Shown: positions 43,232-51,998 of the stretch, in pieces
Numbering within the stretch: position 1 is the stretch's first letter
Layout: each line of letters begins with the position of its first letter
The notes under the pieces: model-generated
What the model was told of the DNA's origin: nothing
What the model saw: only the letters and a program-made list of their open reading frames with translations
The model's database searches: none
NCBI GenBank assembly: GCA_023433505.1
Contig: JAEZCO010000031.1
Coordinates: 62,001 to 126,000, forward strand
Length of the DNA stretch: 64,000 bases
From: Bacillota bacterium
Lineage (GTDB): Bacteria; Bacillota; Clostridia; Acetivibrionales; DTU013
Direction of reading: 5' to 3'
Position numbers and translations under genes: made by a program

Positions 43232-44590
43232 TCAATACCCCTGAATTTTTTTGGCTTTAGACAGTTTTGAATATTCAGCATACCAGTCGGTAAGTGAGCT
43301 TTGCGGATCCTTGCCGGAAAGCATATCCTGGAACATGGTCGCACGCTGCCCGCCCAAATCCATGATTGACAGGTACGCATCACACCAAGGGTCGAGGCTT
43401 GGCATATTTTTTGCATATTCGTCCATTTCTTTGGTCCATGCGCTTCCGGGGAGGTTTACATCCTTTAAAGGCGCGGAGCCCGGGCTTTGCTGGTAGATGG
43501 GCGTCAAATACTTTTCCGTCAGCATGGCGTTGACAAATTCCTTTGCCGTATCCTTTTGCTTTGATCCGGTAGGAATCCACAACCCCTGAGATGCCGCACC
43601 CTTAACTACATCCACATAGTCATCCCCGAAGGTCATGGGCATAAATCCTATGGTATCTGCAAAATTGTCGCCTCCGATTTTCTTGAATTCTCCATAGTCC
43701 GCGTCAAGTTCGAACAGCATGGCTGCCTTACCGTCAATCACCGGTTTTCTTGCATCATTCATGGTTACCGACATGTAATCACTGTTGATATAGCCTTTTT
43801 CCTTAAGTGCCAGCATTCGTTTGGTAAAGTCCAGCCATGCAGGGGATTCGGCCGGTTTGATTTTGTTTGTAAGCATATCCTGGGCCATGTCCGGGTTATC
43901 CTTGAACATGTAATTTAAACCGACAAGACCGAAGATTTGCGCGGTCCAATTATCCTTGTTCCCAAGCTCCAACGGTGTTACGCCGGTTTTCTTTATTGCC
44001 TCGCAGGCAGCGATAAAATCATTGTAAGTTTTTAATGGCGGAGTAACGCCGGCTTTTTTGAAAACATCCTTATTGTAAGCAACTCCAAATAGCATGCAAG
44101 TTCCGAAGGGGGCTACGACAACCTTTCCGTCCGAGGCCCTTCCATATTTCAGCCTGACTTTATCTTCAGGGAGCTGCTTCACCCAGGGTCCGTCGAGGAC
44201 TTCAACCTGGTTCTCGGCAAAATTTGAAGCGGTCGCCCAAAATTCAACCACATCCGGCGTATCATTTGTCGCCATCTTTGTTTTGATAATATTCTGGTAC
44301 TGATCATCCGGATAGAGCTGGAAATCGATTTTGTTTCCCGAGTCCTGCTCATAGAGTTTCAATGCTGCCTTCATTCCGTCCGTACCCATTCCGTTTGAAC
44401 CGGATAAGGTGAGTGTTGCCGCCTTTTCCGCAGGCACAGTGGCTTTCTCTGTCTGCGTCGCTGCAGGAGCGGTTCCGGTACCGGCAGTAGTATTATTACC
44501 ACCGGATGCTTTGCCACAGGCAACTGTGGAAAGGATAAGCGCCGCACCGAGGGTTCCGGCTAGAAAAGCTTTTAGAATAGTTTTTTTCAC
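43232..44590 (-). CDS. ABC sugar-binding lipoprotein, second locus
   Basis: This 452-residue lipoprotein has a signal peptide ending in a lipobox (STVAC, Cys near residue 25), a short Thr/Gly/Ala linker and a family-1 solute-binding domain. The DFQLYPDDQYQN segment and the C-terminal AKEFVNAMLT are typical. It should bind oligosaccharides released by the secreted hydrolase of the same operon and deliver them to the permeases. It is divergent from the kinase gene at 44879. Confidence 0.93.
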   Translation of the reverse strand: MKKTILKAFLAGTLGAALILSTVACGKASGGNNTTAGTGTAPAATQTEKATVPAEKAATLTLSGSNGMGTDGMKAALKLYEQDSGNKIDFQLYPDDQYQNIIKTKMATNDTPDVVEFWATASNFAENQVEVLDGPWVKQLPEDKVRLKYGRASDGKVVVAPFGTCMLFGVAYNKDVFKKAGVTPPLKTYNDFIAACEAIKKTGVTPLELGNKDNWTAQIFGLVGLNYMFKDNPDMAQDMLTNKIKPAESPAWLDFTKRMLALKEKGYINSDYMSVTMNDARKPVIDGKAAMLFELDADYGEFKKIGGDNFADTIGFMPMTFGDDYVDVVKGAASQGLWIPTGSKQKDTAKEFVNAMLTEKYLTPIYQQSPGSAPLKDVNLPGSAWTKEMDEYAKNMPSLDPWCDAYLSIMDLGGQRATMFQDMLSGKDPQSSLTDWYAEYSKLSKAKKIQGY

Positions 44591-44788
44591 GATTATTGCC
44601 TCCTTAGATTTCGTCAGTGATCGAGAGCTCTCTATGTAGCACCATTATATTTCAACCCGTATGAATTTTAAATGGAGAAATGCTAAAGACCCGGATGGAT
44701 TATTTTATAGTAAACCTTTCACAAATTTTCCGTACCAAAATACTATTCCTTGATTTCACAGGCCGCACATTTTTCCTTGTAAATTCTT

Positions 44789-44818
44789 TTGTGCAACCCG
44801 TACGTTTTATGTTATACT
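44789..44818 (+). promoter_or_regulatory. Promoter of the kinase/regulator operon
   Basis: TTGTGC (44789-44794) and TATACT (44813-44818) are 18 bp apart and lie about 60 bp before the GTG start of the kinase gene. The -10 box is good, the -35 box only partial. Confidence 0.5.
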
Positions 44819-44878
44819 AGGAGGCAAATACACTACCGTTCACTTTGGCTTGCAATATGGGATCTACGGGGGTAAACC

Positions 44879-46699
44879 GTGAAATTAAACCTCACATTCC
44901 GCGGAAAAGTCTTTATGTTTTACTCGTTTTTTGTCACTTTACTGATCATAGGCCTTATCATATCCTTTTACATTTATATCAATGGTATCCTGGTAAAAAA
45001 CGCTTTCACCGGCATGGATCAATCGGTAAAAAGAGTTTCTGCCCAATTGGACTCGCTCTTTGAAAACATGGATAATGCATCCAACCTAATCCTGTTAAAC
45101 AAGGACCTGCAGTATATCCTCCTGGATTCCATTGATTTTAACCTACCGGGGACCAATTATTTCGATTATAATCCGGGGCAAAAAAACAAGGTATACGATA
45201 TCCTCCTATCCATCATCGGGGTTAAAAATGCTCCAAGAAGGACTTGCCTGTTCAATGGCATGCAAAATTATGTGTCTTACAGTACCCTGGGTGAAAATTA
45301 CAATACCTCCTATCTTCGCAGCATGGATATCGTAAGCCTGGAAAACAAAATAAAAAGCAGCAAAAACGGGGCCGTCATACTGCCTCCGCACCAGGACAAC
45401 TGGACAACCGAGAGCAATGCGCCCATGGTTGTCTCGCTGATCCGGCAGCTTTTATTTACATGGGGTTCCTCCAACCTGTTAGGGTATATTGAAATTCAGC
45501 AGCCGTATTCCATCATCCGCAGCATATGTACCTCTTCGGTCGAAGAACACTCAAGGATTATCGTAAGGAATGAAGAAGGAGTACTGATTTATCCATTAAC
45601 TCCAGCGAAGCAGGAAGATGCGGACTTCTATTTCCGTGAATACAAGGGGCCGGAATCCCCGGGCACCTTTATTGTAAAAAATCCTCAAAGCGGTACCGAA
45701 GAACTGGTCTATGCGACTTCATCCCCTATCACCGGATGGACCATTCTGCAAATTTTGCCTAAGAAAGACTTTATGGCTCCGGTCTATAAGATGCAGAAAA
45801 TTCTAATTTTTGCCGGAATAACGCTTATTCTCATTACCTTGATCATTATTTATTTAGTAACCGATTCCCTGACCACGCCCATCAAGCAGCTGCGCCAATC
45901 CCTAAAAAACGTATCTCTCCAAACGCCGTCTCTGGATATCGATTTCAAGGGAAGCAACAATGAGATCATCTTGTTGAATTCCGCCTTCGGCAAGACCCTC
46001 CAACGGCTGAACGAGTCCATGAACCAGACGATCCAGGCCCGTTCCAGAGAAGTGGAGGCTCATTTTCTGGCTCTGCAGGCCCAAATGGACCCCCACTTTT
46101 TATATAATTCGCTGATGGGTATCAGCGCCGCCGGCCAGGAATATGATAATCAGAAAGTAGTGGATATGTGCAGCCTGCTTTCACGGATGCTTCGTTACAC
46201 GGCTTCTTACAATACCGCCATCGTCAATCTGTCGGGGGAAATAGACCATGCCAGGAATTACCTGCATATGCTCAAATTCAGGTATGAGGATAAGTTTACC
46301 TATGAATTTCTCATCGACAGGCAGTTGGAAGACATCAAGGTACCGAAGTTGCTGCTGCAGCCCCTCATAGAAAACTCATTTTCCCATGGATTTTCAAACA
46401 TACGGCCTCCCTACTTTATCCGCATTACCGGTACGGTTTCAGATAATTCATGGACAATCGGCGTACATGACAACGGCTCAGGCTTTCATCCCGCCGCACT
46501 GGAAAAAATAGATACCTGCATAAAAAAATATGATGAAAGCTTGCGCGATAATACTTACAAAGACGACCTTGAAGTAGGCGGCATGGCCATTTTCAATATT
46601 TATGTAAGGCTTAAAATACTCTATAAAGAAAACGTAGTTTTCAGCATCACGAATGATAGCGGCGGAGCCACGGTAACCGTTGGAGGAAAAATCATATAA
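44879..46699 (+). CDS. YesM-type sensor histidine kinase, second locus
   Basis: This 606-residue kinase has membrane segments near residues 12-34 and 307-328 with an external sensing domain between, then a HAMP region. The His_kinase domain carries H406 in QMDPHFLYN, then IENSFSHGF and DNGSGF for ATP binding. The start is GTG 44879 with GGGGGT upstream. It pairs with the regulator that starts 20 bp after it, and together they likely control the divergent hydrolase/ABC operon. Confidence 0.92.
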   Translation: MKLNLTFRGKVFMFYSFFVTLLIIGLIISFYIYINGILVKNAFTGMDQSVKRVSAQLDSLFENMDNASNLILLNKDLQYILLDSIDFNLPGTNYFDYNPGQKNKVYDILLSIIGVKNAPRRTCLFNGMQNYVSYSTLGENYNTSYLRSMDIVSLENKIKSSKNGAVILPPHQDNWTTESNAPMVVSLIRQLLFTWGSSNLLGYIEIQQPYSIIRSICTSSVEEHSRIIVRNEEGVLIYPLTPAKQEDADFYFREYKGPESPGTFIVKNPQSGTEELVYATSSPITGWTILQILPKKDFMAPVYKMQKILIFAGITLILITLIIIYLVTDSLTTPIKQLRQSLKNVSLQTPSLDIDFKGSNNEIILLNSAFGKTLQRLNESMNQTIQARSREVEAHFLALQAQMDPHFLYNSLMGISAAGQEYDNQKVVDMCSLLSRMLRYTASYNTAIVNLSGEIDHARNYLHMLKFRYEDKFTYEFLIDRQLEDIKVPKLLLQPLIENSFSHGFSNIRPPYFIRITGTVSDNSWTIGVHDNGSGFHPAALEKIDTCIKKYDESLRDNTYKDDLEVGGMAIFNIYVRLKILYKENVVFSITNDSGGATVTVGGKII

Positions 46700-46718
46700 T
46701 CCCGAGAAAGGTATTGTT

Positions 46719-48269
46719 ATGTATCGAATAGTTGTAGTAGATGATGAGCCTTTACTATTGCGCAGTATAAAAAAGAGCATTGAAAACGCACATAAAGGGT
46801 TTAAAATTGTAGGTGAAGCAATGAATGGCGAGGACGCCGCCGGCATCATAGCGGATACGGCTCCCGATATTGTATTTACCGATATCCGCATGCCCGTTAT
46901 GGATGGTCTTTCATTAATCCAAGAACTGCATAAAAGGCAAATCAATGTGAAAGTGGTCATATTGAGCGGCTACCAGGAGTTCGACTATGCCAAAAAGGCC
47001 CTGAAGTTCGGCGTGGAGGATTACCTTTTAAAGCCCCTTATACACGAAGAATTGAAGGAATTGCTCGATCGGATTTACACGGAATTGGAAGAATTGAAAT
47101 GCAAAATTCAATACGACTTGCTGGAGTCAATCGCTCATAACAATATATACGCTTTCCCCGCGGCAGCCCAGTTAAGCAGGTACTTTGAGGAGGGTAAATT
47201 TTACGGAGCAATTCTACTCTGTTCGGGTTCGTATTGTACCTTCAATTGTAATTGGCTGACCCCTGCTAAGGATTTTTGGCTGAAAACGGACCTCAATTCC
47301 GTATTGAAGAAATCGACTCCGGAGGCTTACAAGTACTGGATATCGGATTTTAACAGCGGAAACGAAAAGCTTGTGATATTCAGTGCTTCCGTCGGCTGTC
47401 AAAGCTCTTATAATGAAATATGCAAACAGATTTACGAAGATTTGCTTAAAGAACAGTTTCCGATAACCATGGTAGTCGGCACCCCTGTAACGAAGGTCGA
47501 TGACCTTCCCTTCATCCTTCAGCATTGTAAAATCGTTCAAAACAAAAGTGTTATTTTCGGCAGCTCCAGGCTGGTGTTTTTAGAAAACCCGGCGGAATAC
47601 GGCGGAAGTACGGAAAGCCTCGTGGATGCAAACACAGAAAAGCTTCTTTCCATATTTATAGAAAAGAAACAACTGGAGCCGTTTAAACTCGAGCTTCAAA
47701 AGCTGCTTCACTTATATTCTGAAAGGCAGTCCCCCCAGCTCAGGCTCGAAAGTATGCTGAAGCATCTGGTATATATGGTTCAAACGAAGGACAGCCGTTT
47801 ATCACAAAACCAACTGATGGAAGTCGGAATGCAAATCGATGAATTAATCAGCAATTCATTTACCTATCAGGCAATCCTTGACGGAATGCTCATCATTTTT
47901 GAGGATTTATTCAGCTATGCCAAAAACCAGCCCCTGGAAAAAACCGATCAACGAACCCTGGCGGATAAGGTGGAAAACTATATTAAACAAAATTACTCCC
48001 AGCAAATTTCACTTCAAAGCATCGCTGAAAATTTCGGCCTTGTGCTTCCCTATTTAAGCAGCATATTTAAAAAATATAACGGCATGTCCCCGATGGAGTA
48101 TATTATCAATCTCCGGATAGAAAAGGCGAAAGAATTGCTGCAGTTGAATCCGCCGCTTGCTCTTAAGGATATATCCCTGTCCATAGGATACGATGACCCC
48201 TACTATATGAGCAGGATATTTAAATCGGTAACGGGCAAAAGCCCCACGGAGTATAGAAACTGTGTCTGA
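46719..48269 (+). CDS. YesN-type response regulator, second locus
   Basis: This protein of about 516 residues has a receiver domain (D55 in FTDIRMP), a long middle region, and an AraC-type double helix-turn-helix (about 410-512, with GYDDPYYMSRIFK). ATG 46719 is preferred over an upstream TTG at 46680 that overlaps the kinase gene, because GAGAAAGG lies before it. It is the partner of the kinase just upstream. Confidence 0.92.
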   Translation: MYRIVVVDDEPLLLRSIKKSIENAHKGFKIVGEAMNGEDAAGIIADTAPDIVFTDIRMPVMDGLSLIQELHKRQINVKVVILSGYQEFDYAKKALKFGVEDYLLKPLIHEELKELLDRIYTELEELKCKIQYDLLESIAHNNIYAFPAAAQLSRYFEEGKFYGAILLCSGSYCTFNCNWLTPAKDFWLKTDLNSVLKKSTPEAYKYWISDFNSGNEKLVIFSASVGCQSSYNEICKQIYEDLLKEQFPITMVVGTPVTKVDDLPFILQHCKIVQNKSVIFGSSRLVFLENPAEYGGSTESLVDANTEKLLSIFIEKKQLEPFKLELQKLLHLYSERQSPQLRLESMLKHLVYMVQTKDSRLSQNQLMEVGMQIDELISNSFTYQAILDGMLIIFEDLFSYAKNQPLEKTDQRTLADKVENYIKQNYSQQISLQSIAENFGLVLPYLSSIFKKYNGMSPMEYIINLRIEKAKELLQLNPPLALKDISLSIGYDDPYYMSRIFKSVTGKSPTEYRNCV

Positions 48270-48270
48270 T

Positions 48271-48341
48271 ACTACAGCGCAACCTACATTATCATAATAG
48301 CCGCATTTTTGCGTGGATAAATTAATAAGTTGCGCAGTAGT
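48271..48341. repeat. Inverted repeat between convergent genes
   Basis: ACTACAGCGCAAC (48271-48283) and GTTGCGCAGTAGT (48329-48341) match at 12 of 13 positions, enclosing a smaller CCGCA/TGCGTGG stem. It lies between the regulator and the ADP-ribosylglycohydrolase-family gene, which converge here. It may serve as a terminator or be a mobile-element trace. Confidence 0.5.
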
Positions 48342-48425
48342 ACTAAGGCCGAATGGGTTTATGCCTGACATGACAGACACTTTCCTCTTAGCTTCATGAG
48401 GCCTATGTCCGGGAGGAAACAAAAC

Positions 48426-50357
48426 CTACTGCTTATTGTCCATCACACTTTCCAAATCCACAAACCAATGAAGGTCCGCTTTCACATTCCTCAAAAGGGA
48501 GCTGAACTCAAAGCTTTTGCCGGAACGTAAAAGCTTCATTACCATTCTGTTTTTTCCTTTATCCAACCTTACATTTTCTATGTAGTTATTATACATCATA
48601 TACATGGCGGACTCGCCGCCCTGTATAAGCAGCTTCCCGTTGAGCCAGACCCTGTAGGCGTCATTGTTTCCAATGTATACCGAAACATCCTCAAACGCTT
48701 CCGGGCTTGTGAAGTCATATACAAGATAGATGCAGCAAGGCCCCTTGTACTTTACCTTTTCATCAATTTCAAAGACATCTCTGTGGAAATTTACATATTC
48801 CCCTTCAACTTCATCCAGATGGCTAAAGTCTTCGTCCAGATAGCGCCTGTCGATATTCGCATACCCGTTGAACATGGAAAACAGGTCGGGACGGCCGTCG
48901 CTGTACTTTTGCATCACATTTTTGAACGGATCTTCGTCAAATTTTTTCGTATCATAATTGTCGAAGAACGGCCCAATCAGTTTCATCCGATAGGCTCCTG
49001 AAAGGCCGAAGGACTTTTCCGCAATTTTTTTACCGTCTTTCGTAAATTCAAGGACCGTAATATTCTTCTGAGGCACCGCAGCTATACCCTTTTTAAATTC
49101 AAAATCCAGGACAATTTCCATTTCAGTCATTGCGGGCAGCCTGACCGCCATCTCCCTGATATTCGACAGCATCGCCTCCGGGGCCTTTACGTATAGAATT
49201 CCTGCCTGTTCTTCCATTGTGTTGTTTTTTATGGCAACCGTTACACTGGATTTTTCTCCGTATCCGATGGAGGGCAAGCCGTTATACCGTATAGTTATGT
49301 CCAGTTCATTTTTTTGTGAAGGCAGCGGAAGGGAAGGTTTGATTTCCGGCGGAATACCCGTAATTCCAATGGATATGACGCCATCCCGAAGCAGGGAAAG
49401 TCCGGCCGTACACGTTTCCTTTGCAAGATCGCTAATCAGGTTCGAACTCCGTTCGATTTTAACCGTGCCTATTTTTATGTCTTTACCGATTTTTTTCAGC
49501 CAAAACCCGGGGATATTGCCCGCACCCAGGATCTGTCCCAATACGGCACCGGAGGTAGCTGCCGTACAGTCGGTATCATACCCGCAATTTACTGCCGTCA
49601 GCATTGTTTCTGTAAAATCTCCTTTCCCGTAAAGCAGCGCAAGTATGGTTATTCCTATATTAATCACGCTGTAGGAAGCATCGCAGGACCCGAATCTCCT
49701 CACCGCCCGTTCCCGAGTCTCCTGCCACGGCGTACCCTTGCGGTAATGTGCCAGAACAAAGTTTATACAACGGGAGAGTTCCGTATCTCCAGGAACATAG
49801 GCAAGTCCGCCTTCGATAAGCTTAATAATGTCGTTTTCAAAAAACGCGTTCGCTTCCATAGCGGAAAAGAACTTTTCTCCATAAATGCTCTCGGCCGCAT
49901 GGTCTATACAGCCGTCCATCTCAGCAAACCGGACCGCCGTATCCGGATTTCCGGGACATATAAAGCCCCATAGCTCGGAGCGGATAGGGCATCCCATGGA
50001 ATGTTTAAAAAATTCATTATTGAATAAGCCGGACAAAGGGGGTTCGATTCCAAGCTCGATATTTTTAATCGCGATGGAATACTCATTTGCAAGGCATAAG
50101 TTGTATTTTGCAAACGCATCGCCCAGGTCGCCGCTTGAAATATCCGCGCCCTTTTTGCCGAGAACCTCCTGGAGGTAAAGGATCTGGAGGTCCAGATCAT
50201 CATTGGGGGGAATCACTGCGGGGAAAACATTGTCAACGGTATACTCCATAAGACCTTTGTTATTTTCCTGAAGGGCACCCACTGCGCCTCCGATACACTT
50301 TCCGATCCATCCCCCGTGTACTTTGTCCAGGTACTTCATGTAGTCGAGTTTTAGCAT
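48426..50357 (-). CDS. ADP-ribosylglycohydrolase-family protein with C-terminal extension
   Basis: This protein of about 643 residues begins with an ADP-ribosylglycohydrolase fold (about residues 10-310): GGWIGKCIGGAVGAL, a metal-binding PNDDLDLQ motif and the CGYDTDCTAATSGAVLGQILGA segment, all family hallmarks for two Mg ions. The second half (about 310-643) is a beta-rich extension that ends in a sugar-binding-like region with YVNFHRDVFEID and KYKGPCCIYLVYDF. Homologues near carbohydrate genes have uncharacterised roles and may act on sugar glycosides. ATG 50355-50357 follows GGGAG. Confidence 0.85.
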   Translation of the reverse strand: MLKLDYMKYLDKVHGGWIGKCIGGAVGALQENNKGLMEYTVDNVFPAVIPPNDDLDLQILYLQEVLGKKGADISSGDLGDAFAKYNLCLANEYSIAIKNIELGIEPPLSGLFNNEFFKHSMGCPIRSELWGFICPGNPDTAVRFAEMDGCIDHAAESIYGEKFFSAMEANAFFENDIIKLIEGGLAYVPGDTELSRCINFVLAHYRKGTPWQETRERAVRRFGSCDASYSVINIGITILALLYGKGDFTETMLTAVNCGYDTDCTAATSGAVLGQILGAGNIPGFWLKKIGKDIKIGTVKIERSSNLISDLAKETCTAGLSLLRDGVISIGITGIPPEIKPSLPLPSQKNELDITIRYNGLPSIGYGEKSSVTVAIKNNTMEEQAGILYVKAPEAMLSNIREMAVRLPAMTEMEIVLDFEFKKGIAAVPQKNITVLEFTKDGKKIAEKSFGLSGAYRMKLIGPFFDNYDTKKFDEDPFKNVMQKYSDGRPDLFSMFNGYANIDRRYLDEDFSHLDEVEGEYVNFHRDVFEIDEKVKYKGPCCIYLVYDFTSPEAFEDVSVYIGNNDAYRVWLNGKLLIQGGESAMYMMYNNYIENVRLDKGKNRMVMKLLRSGKSFEFSSLLRNVKADLHWFVDLESVMDNKQ

Positions 50358-50410
50358 TTTCATCATCTCCCGGTTATTTTACTTCTTGTACCTCTTATTA
50401 TAAATGAGGG

Positions 50411-50430
50411 ATGCCAAATGCATTTGGTAT
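50411..50430. promoter_or_regulatory. Palindromic operator between divergent genes
   Basis: ATGCCAAATG and CATTTGGTAT form a 20-bp dyad with 9 of 10 matching pairs and no centre. It overlaps the likely -35 region of the AraC promoter and lies 54 bp upstream of the ADP-ribosylglycohydrolase-family gene. Confidence 0.55.
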
Positions 50431-50453
50431 ATATGGTATCTTTATGGTATAAT
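50424..50453 (+). promoter_or_regulatory. Promoter of the AraC regulator gene
   Basis: TTGGTA (50424-50429) and TATAAT (50448-50453) are 18 bp apart, and the ATG at 50487 follows 33 bp later. The overlap with the dyad at 50411-50430 suggests autoregulation. Confidence 0.6.
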
Positions 50454-50486
50454 TAAGATTAGTTATGACAGAAAATGAGGCTTGCC

Positions 50487-51299
50487 ATGAAATACCGAAA
50501 AAGTATCATTCGTCCTGAAGAAAATATTATCATGCTCAAAAGCAAAAATAACGACGGCATCGTCCCTCACAGCCACGAATTCATCGAACTTGTCTATATC
50601 TCTTCCGGCAAGGGAATCCATAATATTAAAGGAAAATCCTATATGGTGTCGGCAGGTGACTTGTTTATCATTTGCACCCAGGACAACCATTCCCTCTATC
50701 CGCTTTCGGAAGAAACCATACCTTTCCAGTGGATCAACTGTATTTTCCTTCCCAAATTCATAGGGTTCGACTTGTCCGTTTTCCCTCCGGAGTGTAGATA
50801 TATAGGCACCGAGGGCTTTGAGACCAATTTTATCTTTCAGTCCATGCTTCAGGAATTTCAGGAAAAGAAGCCCGGATATCTGGATATCCTCCGGGGTTAC
50901 TTGATCATCGTCCTCACCAAACTGGCAAGGCTTATTGCCGCAGAAGCGGCAAACGGCGGCTATACCGACATGAAGAGGCAAAAATACTTAAAAAAAGCCG
51001 TTGAATATATCCATCAGAATTATCAGGAGGAGATCAGCCTGCACTCCATATCCGCCTATCTTTCGGTTAGCCCAAGCCACATAGGAAAAATGTTCCGGGA
51101 ACTGCAGGGTATAAGCCCTGTCAGCTATATTATCAAATACCGGGTCGAGCAAAGCTGCAGGGTTCTACTGGAAACTTCGCTCCCTGTGAACCGGGTTGCC
51201 GGAGAAGCCGGCTTTAAAGATGTCAAATTCTATTATACTGTTTTTAAAAGACTCATGGGAATATCGCCGGGTGAGTTCAGAAGTAAGTACAAGTGCTGA
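50487..51299 (+). CDS. AraC-family regulator with cupin-type sensing domain
   Basis: This protein of about 270 residues has an N-terminal cupin-like domain (HSHEFIELVYISSGKG, then MVSAGDLFII) and a C-terminal pair of helix-turn-helix motifs (about 168-268, with GFKDVKFYYTVFKRLMG). This architecture binds a sugar in the cupin and activates nearby genes. ATG 50487 follows GAGG and is preferred to one at 50475. It is divergent from the ADP-ribosylglycohydrolase-family gene, its likely target. Confidence 0.9.
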   Translation: MKYRKSIIRPEENIIMLKSKNNDGIVPHSHEFIELVYISSGKGIHNIKGKSYMVSAGDLFIICTQDNHSLYPLSEETIPFQWINCIFLPKFIGFDLSVFPPECRYIGTEGFETNFIFQSMLQEFQEKKPGYLDILRGYLIIVLTKLARLIAAEAANGGYTDMKRQKYLKKAVEYIHQNYQEEISLHSISAYLSVSPSHIGKMFRELQGISPVSYIIKYRVEQSCRVLLETSLPVNRVAGEAGFKDVKFYYTVFKRLMGISPGEFRSKYKC

Positions 51300-51392
51300 G
51301 TACCCGGGTTGGCAGAACTTCACTTCATCCGGTTGAATATTTGCAAGATAGCTATACCCGTTGTTATCTGTGATTCCAATATAAATCTTCAT
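51300..51392 (-). pseudogene. N-terminal remnant of an HNH endonuclease-type gene
   Basis: From ATG 51390-51392 the minus strand reads MKIYIGITDNN, then YLANIQPDEVKFCQPG. This closely recalls the N-terminus of a family of HNH endonucleases (TDNDW...DEVNFWQP). After about 31 codons the reading passes into the 3' end of the AraC gene, so the rest is missing. Some of the usual Trp residues are changed. Confidence 0.45.
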
Positions 51393-51472
51393 TACATCAC
51401 CCTTACGCAGCATTCTATATGCCTTGAGAAGATAGAAAACGGCGACTCCTCTGAACCGCCGTTTAGCTATTT

Positions 51473-51640
51473 TCAATAATAGTCCACTGAATATAGAATA
51501 ACGTTTTCTGTATCAGGCATGGACTCACCCAATTCCCATTTAGAAATTGCTTGTCTTGAAACAGTGACTTCTGATGCTAATTGCTCTTGCGACAAACCTT
51601 TAGTTTTTCTAAGATAGAGTAACTTTTCGCCTAACGTCAT
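51473..51640 (-). CDS. Short XRE-type helix-turn-helix protein, truncated
   Basis: This 55-residue frame starts at ATG 51638-51640 with GGGAGG 6 bp upstream. It reads through a full Cro/CI helix-turn-helix: LGEKLLYLRKTKGLSQEQLA, then VTVSRQAISKWELGESMPD. After TENVI it ends at YSVDYY, where relatives continue with LSKLFGVSIDYLL. A small deletion seems to have removed part of the last helix and all of the C-terminal domain. It may be inactive or a stand-alone DNA-binding protein. Confidence 0.65.
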   Translation of the reverse strand: MTLGEKLLYLRKTKGLSQEQLASEVTVSRQAISKWELGESMPDTENVILYSVDYY

Positions 51641-51998
51641 AAGAAAACCTCCCTTCTTTCATGACCTAATCTTAGCATCTATACCGGTTGCAATCCACCA
51701 AATTGAACTGGAACACATGCAACTCCAGGTTGCAGCATAGGTAAACAGTGCACAACTCTATCTATGATTATATTCTGTGTCTGAATTTTCCACAAGGACG
51801 GCGTTTGATAAAGCCGGGAGAATGCTGGTAATCTACCCAAAAGCATAGTATCTTACAAAAAAGTGCGTACTTTGCTCATCTTGATAATCAGTGTATAGTA
51901 AAGTGTATTATATTATTCATATCGGTTATATATGGATTAAAATGTTTTGATGGAAAAATATTCTTTAATAATAAAAAAATAGAAAGGTGAAGATCAAA
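51641..51998. other. Intergenic region between XRE remnant and NmrA-like gene
   Basis: No gene is seen. The right part is AT-rich and includes TTGATA near 51882 and a TATTAT run some 17-19 bp later, which may be the promoter of the NmrA-like gene. A short CTTACAAAAAAGTGCGTACTT stretch at 51850-51875 has weak dyad symmetry. Confidence 0.4.
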
